Shown in pieces: positions 11,801-26,400 of a stretch of 50,221 bases of DNA. The stretch's first letter is position 1. The number at the start of each line of letters is the position of its first letter. A model generated the notes under the pieces. That model saw nothing but the letters and a program-made list of their open reading frames with translations. It was not told the origin of the DNA and searched no databases. Both the position numbers and the translations under genes were made by a program. Source of the stretch: Phoronis australis (Eukaryota; Phoronida; Phoronidae); NCBI GenBank assembly GCA_002633005.1, contig NMRA01000779.1, positions 75,271 through 125,491 of the forward strand. Reading direction: 5' to 3'.

Positions 11801-14800
11801 CTTCAGTAAACCAAAGTTCCCCTAATGGGAAAGCGTTCATAGTTAGTCTCGAATCCAGATTCTATCTGGCATTAAAGTTTGAAATTTATCCCCAAAACGA
11901 GGCCATTTTGCAATATTTTTATAGAATTAAAATTTTATTTGTTTTGAAAAATGCGTATTTCAACCTAGGACCAATATCATATTACTCCCAGATTTCAACA
12001 TTTCATAGTGTTCCCATTCTGCCGTTTTCTGTTTTTTCTCAGACACCTGTTGTTCAGTGATTTCAATTTGTCTCTGTTCCTTTTCGAAATAAAGTACTGA
12101 ACTAGAAGGTCAGCTGTACCGTGAACAGTACATGTAGGTATGGTGGTCACAACTCGTGTTTGTCCTCTGAGTTTTGTCCCGCGTTAGGTTAAGAGTGTAA
12201 AATGTTTTCATGCCCAGTTGATTTGAATTCACCAGTTGACCCCATCATTGGATTGCCGAGTAAAGAACCTGAAGTTACCCAACTCGAATGCTTTACTAAT
12301 TGCCATGTCTTCACTGAGGTTGAGTTTTAATTAGCACATATTGTGGTGTTCAAACATTTTGCGATATTTCAGTAGTGCAACACTGTTGTTGTACCGACCT
12401 GTGTTAAATCTAAAATACACGTGAAAGGTACATGGCATACAATTTTACGTTTTTACTGCTCTGTGTGTTTGAGGGCCCCCAGCGTACTCTGTGTCCGGCT
12501 CAGATGCTAAAAGATTCTAAATTCGAGGGTAATTGACGTAAGGCGACTTTTGTCACGTCTGTTGTCGTCTCACAATAAAACTCGACGTCGGTTCACGATA
12601 AATTAAGCAACTGTATTATTTCGCGTCTTATATCTTACGGACACATCCTAGTGCATTTTGCTAAAAAGTTGGTTACACTATGCCACTGGTTCAAAGTCAT
12701 TAAATGATAGCTAAACAGTTAGCCATGCTGGTGGACTTCAATAGCCGTGACGCTAATACCTCGGCAGAAAACCAAGATCTCGGGAGATTCCGCGGGATAT
12801 TGCCGTTAATTCTCAATGAGAACAAGTGATTTTGGCTAGATTTTTCTCGTTGCGTGACATTATTGAGCACTGTCCTGTCAGCCGTGTACTGATCAACTAT
12901 AGAAAAACGTTTTACGCTATGTTGCTCGTTAAAAACGCCCTCACTCTATAGCCCAAACCACGAGGTTTTCGCTGCATCTATAAAGGACTTAACAACAGGT
13001 GTTTGAACGGGCATTATGAATAGCCAACACTGCTAATGGACGGTATAGCCTGTCCCGCCACCATGAGTTAGTTTCTGTGCCGGACAGTGCAGTATGTTCG
13101 GGGTCATCCACCATTCTCTGCTGTATCTTACATTTATTGTTTTAGTGCCTACACGAGTTTGATAGAATGTATAAACGGACATGCGGGCCAATCCTTGAGC
13201 GCCTCCTGTCTGCCGTCTGTTAAATCGGAATTGGACAGTTTACTGGGTAAGTTGATTACGTACAACGCCATGTTGTTTTATTGTCTCAAGGTTTCTCGTC
13301 TCTTATTCTACCTGCGGTAGGAAGTCAGGATGGCTATTAGAGTCCGACCATCTGATGAAAACTGGCGTCGTGCGTTCCGTGGGCGCTGCCCCTCAAGAAA
13401 ACGCAAGACCGGGCAAGACTGCGCGAGATACTGCAATGTATTACAAGCTGTAGCTTTGCGAGTTATGCGTTTGGGGAGGTCAGCCTAACTGGTTCACTAG
13501 CCGAGTAAGACAAACTCAACTTCATTCGTGGCTTGGTCTTAACAAAAATAATTTAACGACGCAATTTTCACAAATCATATAGAACAAGGCACGTGCAACT
13601 GCTTCTCGTGTAGGATGGAGGGATCGAATCACGTCAGAGATAGCTGGACAACCTGGAGAAACGCAAGTCAATCACCCAAGATTTTGCAAGATATCGCCAT
13701 GCGTTTGAAGGGAAACACGTGATCACACCAGTTTAATAAGGCCTGGAACGAGATAAACAGAGTGAATTGCATTGTTGACAATGGTTCTCTTCCACTGAAA
13801 CAGAATTCAAATGCCCACCAGGTATTTTTAGGGTCTGTTCATGTGGATTTTTAATTTTTGTTGATATCAAAGTATTTTTCTTTTAGTTTTAAATTTCAAA
13901 AAACGATCTGTCAACTATTCGCCACTTTGTCGATTTTTCTCCCGCAAGGCAAAGCATGTCTCCTAGCTAGGTATGGTATTAGACATAGACATAGACGTAG
14001 CACATTTCCTTATATGGAAAGTGTGACATTTGACCTCAGACGACTTCAAGCTACTGACTTTGAGCGCATGCGCGCATTTATCATAAGTGGGAGGGAGACT
14101 GGAAACTGTGTGATAACCACAGTTTTTTCCTTCGCGCATATCTCAAACATTTTGTGATTTTTTTCTGAAAATCTCCTCATAGGGGACGTGAATTACTCTG
14201 TACTAGACGCTGAGAGATGGTACTTTCGTCAGGATTTGTTTAAAAGATATTTTGACGAGTTTTCGCGTTCCATATCTCTTTATCTCACGGGATTTTTGTG
14301 TCTGCAGAACACAGTCTTTTGAATTGTTGCTCTAACAGTCGGCAACCCAAGTCACAGGCAATGCGTACATATGACATTCGAATTCGCAATTTTAGGTTGG
14401 CCGCCCCAATAAACTTTGCAGTGTTTTTAGTCGCTGATTGTTCCGATGCTCCTGTTGGTAACGGTATTAAATAAAGTCCAAGCATAATAAGAAATTTTAT
14501 GAAACCGATTTTATGAGAGTAAATGGGATAACTCTATCTTCGCTGTAAACGGTACGAAATGTAGCATAGTTTTTTAAATTTTTATTTAATGACGTCATCA
14601 GTTCTTTGTTTTATTAAGCAAACTAAGCTTGCTACATGTGGGCTACCTTTAACCTGTTGGGACTTCAACGTTATCTCATCAAATTTTATCAAAAGTGTCA
14701 ATAAACCCACCTTCCTACACAATGTATGGCGACTTTTGATTTAAACCCCTTGCTGTAATGGCATTGGTCTCAAGTTGTGCCTAATTAGTGAAATTGGAGG

Positions 14801-17800
14801 TGATTACAGTGATTCAACAGAATGGACAGTTCGTTATTTCTTGAGACCAATAACAGCAGACAGTTCCTTATTTCTTGACACCAATAACCAACAGACAGTT
14901 CGTTATTTCTTGACACCAATAACCAACAGACAGTTCGTTCTTTCTTGAGACCATTAACCAACTGACAGTTCGTTATTTCTTGACACCAATAACCAACAGA
15001 CAGTTCGTTATTTCTGGAGACCAATAACCAACAGACAGTTCGTTATTTCTTGACACCAATAACCAACAGACTATTCGTTATTTTTTATACCAATAACCAA
15101 CCGTCAGTTCTTTACAAACCCAAAAATCACTTTCCACCAGAGGAAGGAACAAATGACGTCACAAGGCCGATTTAGACAGTCCAAATGCCAAAGGTAATTC
15201 TTAGGTTTTACTGTCGCTAGAAAATTAGAGCCTATACATGTACATGTAGATAAATAGATTGCCACTTGATGTTTGCCCTCATCCATGACCGTTGTTCTGC
15301 TTGGCTAGTCAGTCCTTTTGTTGTTTTCAGCAAACGAGCCTCAGGTTGGATACGGTTGTACGTTCGAAGAATACGGAAAGAAGTGTCCAGATTTACAAGT
15401 TTCTATCGTTACAAGCGTCTCCGGTAGGTTTAGTCTATACTTAGCCTGAAAACGAAACACCTGAGTAAAATCGCGAAGAAGTAGGTAACGTGGGTGGAAG
15501 GAACGTCTGAATTTTCCATTACAGGAAAGGCAACAACTTCTGGTTTAATTTAAGACACGCGCGTGCACAAGAGACATCCACCTGGGCCTACAACGAAGAT
15601 CAGACGCACGCATCCTATGTGTGGAAATACATCGCATATATATTTCTGAAAGAAAATGTTATTTCGAATATATATCAAGCGCGTGCTCCTAAATAAACAT
15701 ATAGGTTACCGCTTACTATTCCATTTTGCGCACGCCAATAAAATACATGGATTAAGTAATTAATAATCTACTACTAGACGGAATGCAATATGGCGATAAG
15801 ATGAGCTTACGATCAGCCACTCTCTACGATTAAATACAACGAATTGCTTCTATTTGAATTTACAGTCGATGGTAACTGGACCGCTTGGTCCGAGTGGACA
15901 ACATGCAACGCCTCTTGTGGTGGCGGCAATCAAACACGAAACAGATCTTGTAGCAATCCCGCGCCTTCTGGTGGGGGTAAGAACTGCACCGGTGAAAGTG
16001 TGGGTAGCCAGGAATGCAACATGCAACAATGTCCAAGTAAGGAACTAAAATGGAATTTAAGCAGTGTACACGTATAATAGATACACGTTTTCGTAGGGCG
16101 GTGTTATGATGTGCAGTTTTCCATTTAGTCATTTTCAACAGGATTCTTTCAAAATTTTCAACTTTACCAAGAGTTGGTTATTCATAATCGGAGTAAACGA
16201 GGGTTTCTGACTACATTTTAAAACGTTACCAATTGTCTAGTTTTCTTAATCATTTACAAAACTATTATGGTTTGCAGTTAACGGAAATTGGTCAACTTGG
16301 ACTCAGTGGGGAACGTGCAGTATTGCGTGTGGCGGTGGTAATCAAACACGGAACAGGACGTGTAGTAATCCCGCTCCTCAACATGGTGGGTTGAACTGCA
16401 CCGGGGAGAATGTTGAAAGCCAAGAATGCAATACTCACTCCTGCCCCAGTAAGTACAATTATGATTACATTCCACTCGGTCACGATGCTGCGAGACCGAC
16501 TCGACGACGAGTCAGCTCTCCAAGAACTGCCAAACGTGAAACGCGAATATCGATGACATTTCGTGAGTGCGCTCAAAAATAAACACTTGAACAAAAAGTT
16601 TGGAAATTTGTGCTCACTCGCCCTGTTTTTATTATTTTTGGTATAATTAAATGATGTTGTATACCAATGAAAAGGCCAGTCATTTCCCTTTTCACTGATA
16701 CCCCCTTCTGTCAATAATTGCTTACTGTGTTTAGTAACTTTGCCGCCACAGGGCGATTGGTCTTAAAGTGAATGTTGCAAATTCAGTTGGAGCTAAATGT
16801 GTATTCAAGTTTGAGCATTCAGCTTTTTCCATAACAATTACAGTGCTGGTTCTATGGTAATACAAACTTATGACAATTTGGCAACACTTTATTTTTTGAA
16901 CAACTAGCTGAAAGACAGTAGTGTTAGTCTAACTGATAGACAACAATGATACTGTCTTCAGTATCGGGTTGACCAAATTCGCAGTCATTACAGCCACACT
17001 CCTTTTTCGCATGCTGTTGGTCGGAGTTTGTACTTCAGTTTGGAGATGAGACTAGGAATCACTCCAAATTGTGCTGCTACCACATCCTGGGAAACATCAG
17101 CACCAATTTGTCCAAGAGCTCTGGCCTTTTCTGTATTACAAAAACGTAGCATACTTGGATTTTCACTTTTGAAGAAAGCTGCAAACTGGGCACTCCAAAC
17201 ACAGTTTACAGAATTGTGATTTATGCTAAGCCTGCTAACAGCAGGAGTTCCATTCTATCATCCAGTCTCTCACAAATTTGGTGTTTATCCCCCCTCCTCC
17301 GCTGTTAAATCACCAGAGCATCACAGGTGGCGACGAAACAAACAGGGATATTTGCAACATTCACTTTGAGACCAAGCCCTCAAGGATACTGAGCATATCA
17401 AATGTTTATTGACAACATGTGATATTGTTAGAAAGGGGAATGACTGAGCTCTCCATTGATATGCAACATGGTTTAAACACGGACGAATGAACCTAAATTT
17501 TCGAACTTTTGTTGAGGTGTTTAGTTTGTCAAAGACAATTTACAGGGAAGAGGAGGAGAAATGAAGGCCAGGTAACAGGCACAGAATTGACTGATTGGCT
17601 TTACTTCGATGCACTACGTTACAAGGTAACATCGTATTTCTTATAAATATATCGGGTAGAGACGACTCTCATGACAAAATAATGTACCGTACTGATGATA
17701 CACTTGCGATATCCCTGCACGTGCGCACCGTATCGTGAAGCACTTGCATGTGTCCTGTCTCCTTAAGTTGTCGCTACTTATTGTGAAGACAGACTTTGAC

Positions 17801-20419
17801 ATTTTGTAACTGACTAAAATGTAAGAATCTGTGCAGTCCGAAGTTCCTTACAAAGCGGTGGTTGGGGCCAGTTCTTTTCTTTCACGTTTCGTATTGAGAA
17901 CATTTTTAACTTTGTGGTGTAGGTGACACCGTAGTTGGTTGAGTGCGTCAATAAAGGTGCTTGCAATAGGTGTTGCCCTGTGTAGAGTTTTATCATAACG
18001 GCATACTCGGCCAAAGGAATTAGCATTGTCGTTTCTGCTCTGTGTCGGACTCATTTCAAAACCTACTGTGTAAATAACGAAAAACGACCACTCGCACCAG
18101 TTTTAGGGAAGCTCTGTTTTCTTTAAAAACGGTATTGTCAACCAACTCAGTGGCAATCATCTCGTTCACGGCCTGAAGAATATGTAGAAAAATGTCCAAA
18201 TTGGCTAATTGCGGGACATCATGTCTCAGAAATGGATGGTCTGATTCAAACTTCCAGGTACTGTGATTCAGGCACTGCTGTCCAAAACTTTGTTAGAAAT
18301 TGTTATAAACCGTTGTACTTTTGTATGAGGGGTTATACAACTCGGACTGTTGCGATTTCATAAAAAACATAAAAGTTGCATAAAACGGAAATGAAATTAT
18401 TATTTAGATAAGTGTATCTTCGTGTTTAAAATGTTATTTTAACTTTTATATTAAAAGAAACCTGGCCATGTTGTTGAAACTTTTCTGTATGCTAAATTTG
18501 ACTACGTGCACGTGGTCACACAAGGTGTCGCTGGTGGCGGCATCTCTCTAGCCCGTGAAAGCGGGGAATAATTCCCACTTGGAAGATCAAAACACTTTAT
18601 GACTTCACGAAATAGTTCATGGGAACTGGAGCTCGTGGACTCAGTGGATTGCCTGCAGCATTTCATGTGGTGGTGGTAATCAAACACGGAACAGAACGTG
18701 TACTAATCCAGTACCTGAACATGGCGGCTTGAACTGCACGGGCACGAACGAGGAAGTACAACCGTGTAATACGCAATCATGTCCAAGTAAGAATATTTTG
18801 AAATTAACTGTGTTGTCTTTTTGCAAGTCACTCTTAATGTCAGCACTTTGCTCACGAGTTTGTCTTTTCACGTTTGTGTAATTATTGTGCCAGTTTTGCT
18901 CATGCGCAATCGGAAATCGCTTCAAATTCTCATTTTGTAACGTTTCAGTTGTTTACTTGCTTTTGTTTATCTGTTGTTTTGTTGATTGTGGTGATAAGGA
19001 GAGATCGAGTGGTAGTCTTAACCGTGGGATTTTTTTTTCTCGTGAGGGCCGACTATTAATTGTTCTTGAAACCGATCAATAGTCTAACGTTTTAAGGTTT
19101 TGTTATTTCACGAAATAGTTCATGGTAACTGGACTAGGTGGAGCCAGTGGGGAGCATGTAATAATTCATGTGGTAGTGGTGTCCAAACGAGGAACAGAAC
19201 ATGCAGTAACCCGGTACCTCAACATGGTGGTATAAACTGTACGGGGCTGAATGAAGATAACCAAGTGTGCAATACACAACCGTGTCCAAGTAAGCGTAGT
19301 GGAAACTATTCATGCAAGCATGTCCTGACCACAGGCGTCCTCAGCTTCTAATCGTCCACAATACACTATATAATACTACAAGGTATGACACTCCCGACTA
19401 GAAATTCCACGGGTGCTTCAATTCAGCCGTCCATAGCAAATACAAAACTCAATAAATTTACACAAAACAGAGGTTCAATTCATGAGGAATTGTTCTTTCT
19501 CCCAATACCAATTACGGTGTCCTGCTTCACCCAGTTCGCAAGAAATTCGCGGTCAAAGCACAAAAATCTTCCCAAGAAGCCCGTCCGGAGAAGCTCCTTT
19601 GTAAATCAAAGGTCAAGGACGATTATTACGGAATTGTCCGATGAGTTACGGATAAACAGCAATTGCCGATTTGTCACGGAAAGTTACGAAATCGTGACAA
19701 TCGGCAATTGCCGTTCATCCGTAACTCATCGGATAATTCCGTATTGTCCTTGACCTTCGATTTACAAAGGAGTTTCTCCGGACGGGCTTTTTGGTAAGAG
19801 TTTTGTGCTTTGACCGCGAATTTCTTGCGAACTGGGTGAAGCAGGACACCGTTAATGGTATTGAGAGAAAGAACAATTCCTTTATGGTTTGTTGAAACTC
19901 TGTTTTGTGTAAATTTATTGAGTTTTGTGTTTTCTATGGACGGCTGAATTGAAGCACCTGTCGAATTTCTAGTCGGGATTGTCATACCTTGTAGTATTAT
20001 ATAGTGTATTGGGGACGATCAGAAGCTGAGGAGGCCTGTGGTCCTGACATGTTATTAGTGCCTATAGGAAACTGTTGTGGTTAGGTACAGTTTGACTTGA
20101 GTGAGGAATACCACGTGGGACAACTTATTAAAGGATCCACACACGTTATCTTTCAAATGTTGACAGACATTTTCTCTTTGTGCCTTAATGTAGTGAAAAC
20201 AAGTAAATACATGTTCAGTAGTATCGTGAAAACGCAACTTGGTTTTCCATGCTTCTATTCAATCTTTTAACAACGTCTTTGACGTGATGTACTGAAGTAA
20301 TTTTCCATACGTAATTCTACACCAAGGTGTGGTTTTGAATGTTGTGGCCCTGAATAAATTACATCGGTTGAAAATATGACACGTTTGGAAAAACCGCCAT
20401 GTTATAAGAGCAACATTTA

Positions 20420-20456
<37 letters not shown>

Positions 20457-23400
20457 TTATGACATTAATATTCTATCGTTTCCAAACCAGTTCCTGGAAA
20501 TTGGAGTAGTTGGAACCAGTGGGGAGCCTGCACTGTTTTATGTGGTGGTGGCAGTCAAACGAGGAACAGGACATGCAGCGCCCCCGCACCTCAACATGGC
20601 GGTTTGAACTGTACGGGGACGAATGCGGAAAATCGAACTTGCAATGCCCAGCTATGTCCGAGTGAGCTTTCGTCAAATTAATTGGTTTGTCAGTTACTGA
20701 ACTAATTACTCGGGTGCGAGTAGACTATTGTGTTTTAGGGCTTGTTTACACACCGCCATACATGTAAGCCCCAAGTTTTCATGTGGTACGGCTACCGCGG
20801 CATATACATGTAACTGACAAGTCTGTGTTGTTGCGTTAGTTCCAGTTTGTTTGAATACCAAGATAAATGTGGTTTATTTTTTGTATTTTTGTTTTTGCCG
20901 AGTTTGTTGTAATCGGCCTATGAGTCACATCTTAACGTTTCACTCTTGAGATATTGCAAACCATTTATTTGCAAAATGATGTTTCATTGACATCAATAAA
21001 GTATGTGATTCAACAATATGCAATGCACGTCAACTTTTTTTCTTTTACGAAACAGTCAACGGAAGTTGGAGTGCATGGAATCAGTGGGGAGTTTGCAGTA
21101 TTTCGTGTGGTGGCGGTAACCAAACACGGATCAGAACGTGTTCTAACCCAGCACCGCAATATGGCGGCTTCAACTGCACGGGGGATAGTGCAGAAAGTCA
21201 AGCATGTAACACCCTGTTATGTCCAAGTAAGCTTGTGGTGACGTCATATCGCACATCTATGTTGATCTTCGTTATCATTCGTCTGTCTGTGATTCCATAC
21301 TGTTTTCATTTGTTAGTATGGTGTGCGCCCATTTCTGTCAGACAATCATAGTTGACGTGTGACTTCTTGAAGTGCAAACTAAATGTTGAATAGGGTGCTG
21401 ATATTTATTAATCGACTTAATGTTCCTTAATGTTGTCGTCACGTCATAATGTGCACGTGACTGAGGCTGCTTAACACCGCCTTCCGTCACAAAAACTTTT
21501 ACTTTACTCTTTGTCTTGTGTATAACTGACCTTAGTTTGTTCTCTTTTCTGATGAAAAGCGACATCTTTATGTGCTGATTGTTGAGACCAACGCCACTGC
21601 ATACGACCCATAGTGACTAGCCAGCAACGAACTGTCATAATATAACTCTTCTGAAGCCCAGAAACTACCTTTCATCTGACTAGCGGAAAATGTTGCACAA
21701 GTTTAATGTGCGGTTTGAATGGAAAGTTACGTTTTTGACGGAAGGCGGCTTTGGGTCTCTTTAACGTTTGTTGTGTACCTCTCTAGCTGATGTTCGAGAC
21801 AAAAACTACGAAACGGTCTGTATCTGCCCAAACGGTAGGAAGACGATGAGTATGGCGCTAAAACGGCTCATAGTAAAAATATATCTTATTAATTAGTTCA
21901 CGGAAACTGGAGTTTTTGGTCCAACTGGGGGGCATGCAGTAATTCTTGTGGAGGCGGAAGTCAATCAAGAAACAGGACGTGTGGTAACCCCGTCCCTCAA
22001 CATGGCGGATTGAACTGTACAGGGGAGAATGTCGATAACCAACCATGTAATACACAACCTTGCCCAAGTAAGTAAAGTCACGTGTACAACCACGTAGTAC
22101 TCGACCTTATTCAAATGAGTACAGTCATGTGTAAATCAATCACGTAGTACTCGACTTTATTCAAGTGAGTACAGGCACGTGTAAATCAACCATGTAGTAC
22201 TTGGCCTTATTCAAGTGAGTACAGTCACGTGTAAATCAACCACGTAGTACTTGGCCTTGTTCAAGTGAGTAGTCACGCGTAAATCAATCATGTAGTGCTC
22301 GGCCTTATTCAAGTGAGTACAGTCACATGTAAATCAACCATGTAGTACTCTGCCTTATTCAAGTGAGTACAGTCACGTATACACCGACGTAAGCGTAAGT
22401 AAATAACTATAATTGGTCGCCGCAACTGGAGAGGTAAAATGGAAACAAAACGGGGTATAGAGTGCCGCTATAGCCCCAATATTTTCAGTGCTCCGGCGCC
22501 CATGGTCTAAGGGCATTGCACCATATAGGGGGCTGGGGGGGGGCCTCCACATTTTTTAGTCAGTGCTGCGTCACCCATGTACTAGCATGTTGCTGCGATA
22601 CTGTCATCATCTCTTGACTGTCTGTGCGTCTGGTTTACTGCGTCCGCTGTTCTCCTAAACCGATTGCCAGTTCTTCGTGAAATTTGGCAGATAATGTGTC
22701 TGTGAAGCTGATGACGAATGACAACGACTTTCGGACTGATTAGACTTTGCCAAACTACTCAAACGGTCATGATGAATTTGATAGAACGTGCTGTTGAGGA
22801 AAGTACTAGCAACGGCGACTGGCGAACGGTTGCAACTAGCGTGTCGCCCTCATGTGGCCATTTTTTGTATCTGCCTCAATATTTACGACGATCCTTGATC
22901 GATCTCCATGAAATTTGGTATGGTGTGTGCGTATGTTCCCATCAGGAGAGCACGGCCGACGTGAATTTTGGACAAGTCCAAACATTGCAACACCTTCCAT
23001 AGGCCTACTGGCATTTTTTCGACTGCCTTGCTGTTTTAAACTTCCCATGATAGATGCAGGTGACGTTTTGTACATATTTTCCCAATGTATTGGAGGAAGC
23101 GCATCCGATGTTATTTAATTTTAGGACTACAACTACTATGATGGCCATTGCGCCCCTCCGATTATGGCTTTCTTGCCTATGCCTCAATATCTAGTCAACC
23201 AAATACGTTCTTTGGGATTCTGAAAATAAGTTCGTATAAAGGAGGCGAATACCAGCTTCAGGCGAGTTTGACCTATTATGCACCCCCTAGTGATTATTTT
23301 AATTATTTTCTTGTCTATTTTTGGCGTGTCTCACTATCTGACAAGCCCCTTGAAGAATAACCCTGGAAGTTGACTGATGTGTTCGACATCTGGCGGGCAT

Positions 23401-26400
23401 TGATTTTGGATGTCAATATCAACCAAGTTCCTTGATGGATGTTCTTGATATTTGGCAGTTGGGTTCCTATTGACAAAAGCACGACTGGCATTGATTTTTG
23501 GACGAATTTGACGACTGTGTGACATCCAACTGGCACTGAAAATGGCATTGCATCTACCAGGCTTACAGTCTACCTACAGAATCTTCATGAACTTCGGAAT
23601 AAGGGGGCACAACTGACGCTCATTTCTGAGTGTATCCGTAGAAATATACGATAAAATGAAAATCTCACGTGAATTCCTTAACCGTTTACAACGCACAAAG
23701 TGGGCGGATATTGACGCTCGGTGCCACGATAATAGAACAGTAAGACGGCCTTTTTATTATTTATTGCACAGACAATAAAAAAGATGACACTACGGCCCAG
23801 AATTCAACCACAGCATGGAATATTATGGGACCAATGTTAGCAAAATACAGGTTGAAAAATAGGAAATGGTGCCTCTGTCCTTGTGTACATTTGCTAACCA
23901 AGCCAAACTGCGGTGACAACATCATAGCGGGTTGGGGGGGGGGGGGGGGGGGGCNCTTCTCCATCACCCTACAATGCACTGCATGTTGTTTTAACGTAGT
24001 CAATGGAAACTGGACGTGGTGGTCTCCATGGGGCGCTTGCAGTGCCACCTGTGGTGGTGGTAATACAACTAGAAACAGGACCTGCAGTAATCCAGTACCT
24101 CAACACGGCGGCCATAACTGCACGGGAACTGTAGTCGAGACACAAAGCTGCAGTTTGCAGCCTTGTCCTGGTGAGTTCTTTGTGTCCCTTAATTGAAACC
24201 AATGTCTAGGAATGATTCACCTGTTACTGTACAAAATTATTTTCTATGATCAGAATACGGAGCAGGCAAGTGAAGTCACGTAATAAATGTGTCGTGTTGC
24301 GTGGCCATGCGTGGTCGTACATTTTCGCCATGTCGTTGCGTTCACGGAAAACACGGCTAAGGAATCATGTGCGTTGGCGGATTTAGTCCCCGGCTCCCCG
24401 GCCCTTGTCGATACGACCAAAACCAAACTAACGCTGGCAGATTTACCTCCCCTACGGACACAATCGAAGGAAACAAAAAAACGCCAGCTTTAAACCCCAC
24501 GCGGCTGTGGTTCCCTTCGGAATCCCCTTACGACATTCTGCATCTGCCAGTAAGGTGACAATTTTGGTGGCGAAGCCATTGCTTTTGATTCCTTAAGTAC
24601 CACGACGACCATTTGCAGTATACGATTTCACTGTCAGCACGCAGGCATATTCGTGCCTTTTATATGTCTTGAGTGCACCGCACTTGCCATAAGGGATTCT
24701 GCATAGCACAGTCTTTGAAACAATTAAGGTGTACATGTTCGTGGATTAGTGCCTATTGTTGAGATGAGAGCCAATTTTAAAAAAGGTTTGTAATATTTAG
24801 ATTTGTGAGCACGTTATTATACTTCTCCCGATCCATAAATGGCACGTTTATCGCTCCCTCACCTTCTCCACTTCTCGTTTTGATGGCAGTCAATGGGAGT
24901 TGGTCACCGTGGAGCGAATGGGCAATGTGTAGTATTTCATGTGGTGGCGGTAATCGAACACGGCATAGGACGTGTACTAACCCAGCACCTCAACATGGCG
25001 GCTTGAACTGTTCTGGAAATGGAACGGAAACGAAGACGTGTGTTATGAATCCGTGCCCAAGTAAGTCTAAGGTGATCCACACACAACATTTTGTTTGAAT
25101 GAAATGTAGTTATTAAGCAATTGTTCTAGGCATATTGCTCATCACATGCCGTGGTCAGTTCACAACCATTTTACAATAATTTCTCAATAAGTTTAACAGA
25201 CAGGCAAGACTTATATTCACGATTGATACCTTCATACAGATGTTTCGTCTTGGCATATGCTAAGGAAGACTTAAGAACTATTTTTCAAGCGTGCGTCACT
25301 ATCTTCATAATTGCAACCAACATGTATACCTTTCAGTCAATGGACATTGGGCAACATGGTCTTCATGGGGTTCATGTAGTGTTTCATGTGGTAGCGGTTA
25401 CCGGGAAAGGAACAGAACGTGTAGTGACCCAGCGCCGCTGCACGGCGGTACGAACTGCAACGGAAATGGAACAGCAACACAAATTTGTGACAAAGCTTCG
25501 TGTCCAGGTGAGTTCAATGTGTAGTTTTATTTTATTAATTTTAATTTCAAGAGTAAGTTAAATCTGTAAATTTATAAATACTTAATTTTTATGTTCATGG
25601 TTATTTAAAGTGGATAGTTCTGTAAGAATAGTTTAATCAGAAAATTTTAGTGAATTTGTATCACTTGGTTTGATTGCTGCGCGTGCAGCGTCCTCTGACG
25701 TGTTGACTATTACAGAACAGGTATTCGACATTTTAAAGACATCACGTGGGAGTGATCAACTAACAATTTCTTTGATCTGTCACGGAATGAATTGTGCAAC
25801 AGGTGACAAAAAACTGTTTTTGGTGAAAACTAGATTTGATATCCTTCTAATAGAAATAATATAAGCATAATCGCTGACAGTCACTTAGAGTGCACCGCTC
25901 GAAACGTTGGTCTGTTTTCATCTGTTTAGTTTTTATCCATTTGGTTGGTTACTACGGAACCTCTTACGTCATATATACCAGAGTGTAAGCAATATGGAAA
26001 AAGTGAAGACAACAGGGTCGATAAACCATGCCTCAGTGATATATCATGTGTGTTGAATTCATATTTTTAGTTAACTCAACTTGGAGCAGTTGGTCGAACT
26101 GGTCAAAGTGTAATGTCACGTGTGGAGAAGGTAGCCAATCACGTTCTCGAAATTGCTCCACTGGGAACTGTACCGGAAATGATTTGGAGTCACGACAATG
26201 CAACGGAGAAGGGTGTTCGAATAGTACATCCGGTAACGTTTGGGGTGATTGGACATTATGGAGTGCGTGCTCAGTGACCTGTGGCAACGGTAGCCAATCA
26301 CGAAGTAGAACGTGTAACTCAACATCCGGGATTGCTAACTGCACCGGAATCGATTTAGAGAACCAAGAGTGTAACTTAGGTTCCTGTGTTGCTTCAAATT

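Noticed and set aside
14785-15024. Minus-strand frame of repeated RNNELSVGYWCQE
   Set aside because: Translation of the 35-bp minisatellite; no start context or splice support.
15860-16714. Long minus-strand frames over TSR 1 and TSR 2
   Set aside because: Antisense shadows of TSR exons. The plus-strand exons have splice sites, phase and cysteine pattern.
19385-19985. Two similar 100-120 residue frames on opposite strands
   Set aside because: They mirror each other because the region is a palindrome, and neither has a recognisable domain.
26046-26325. Extension of the 837-nt exon upstream to an ATG at 26046
   Set aside because: The segment before 26071 is a pyrimidine-rich acceptor (ATTTTTAG); the ATG is intronic.
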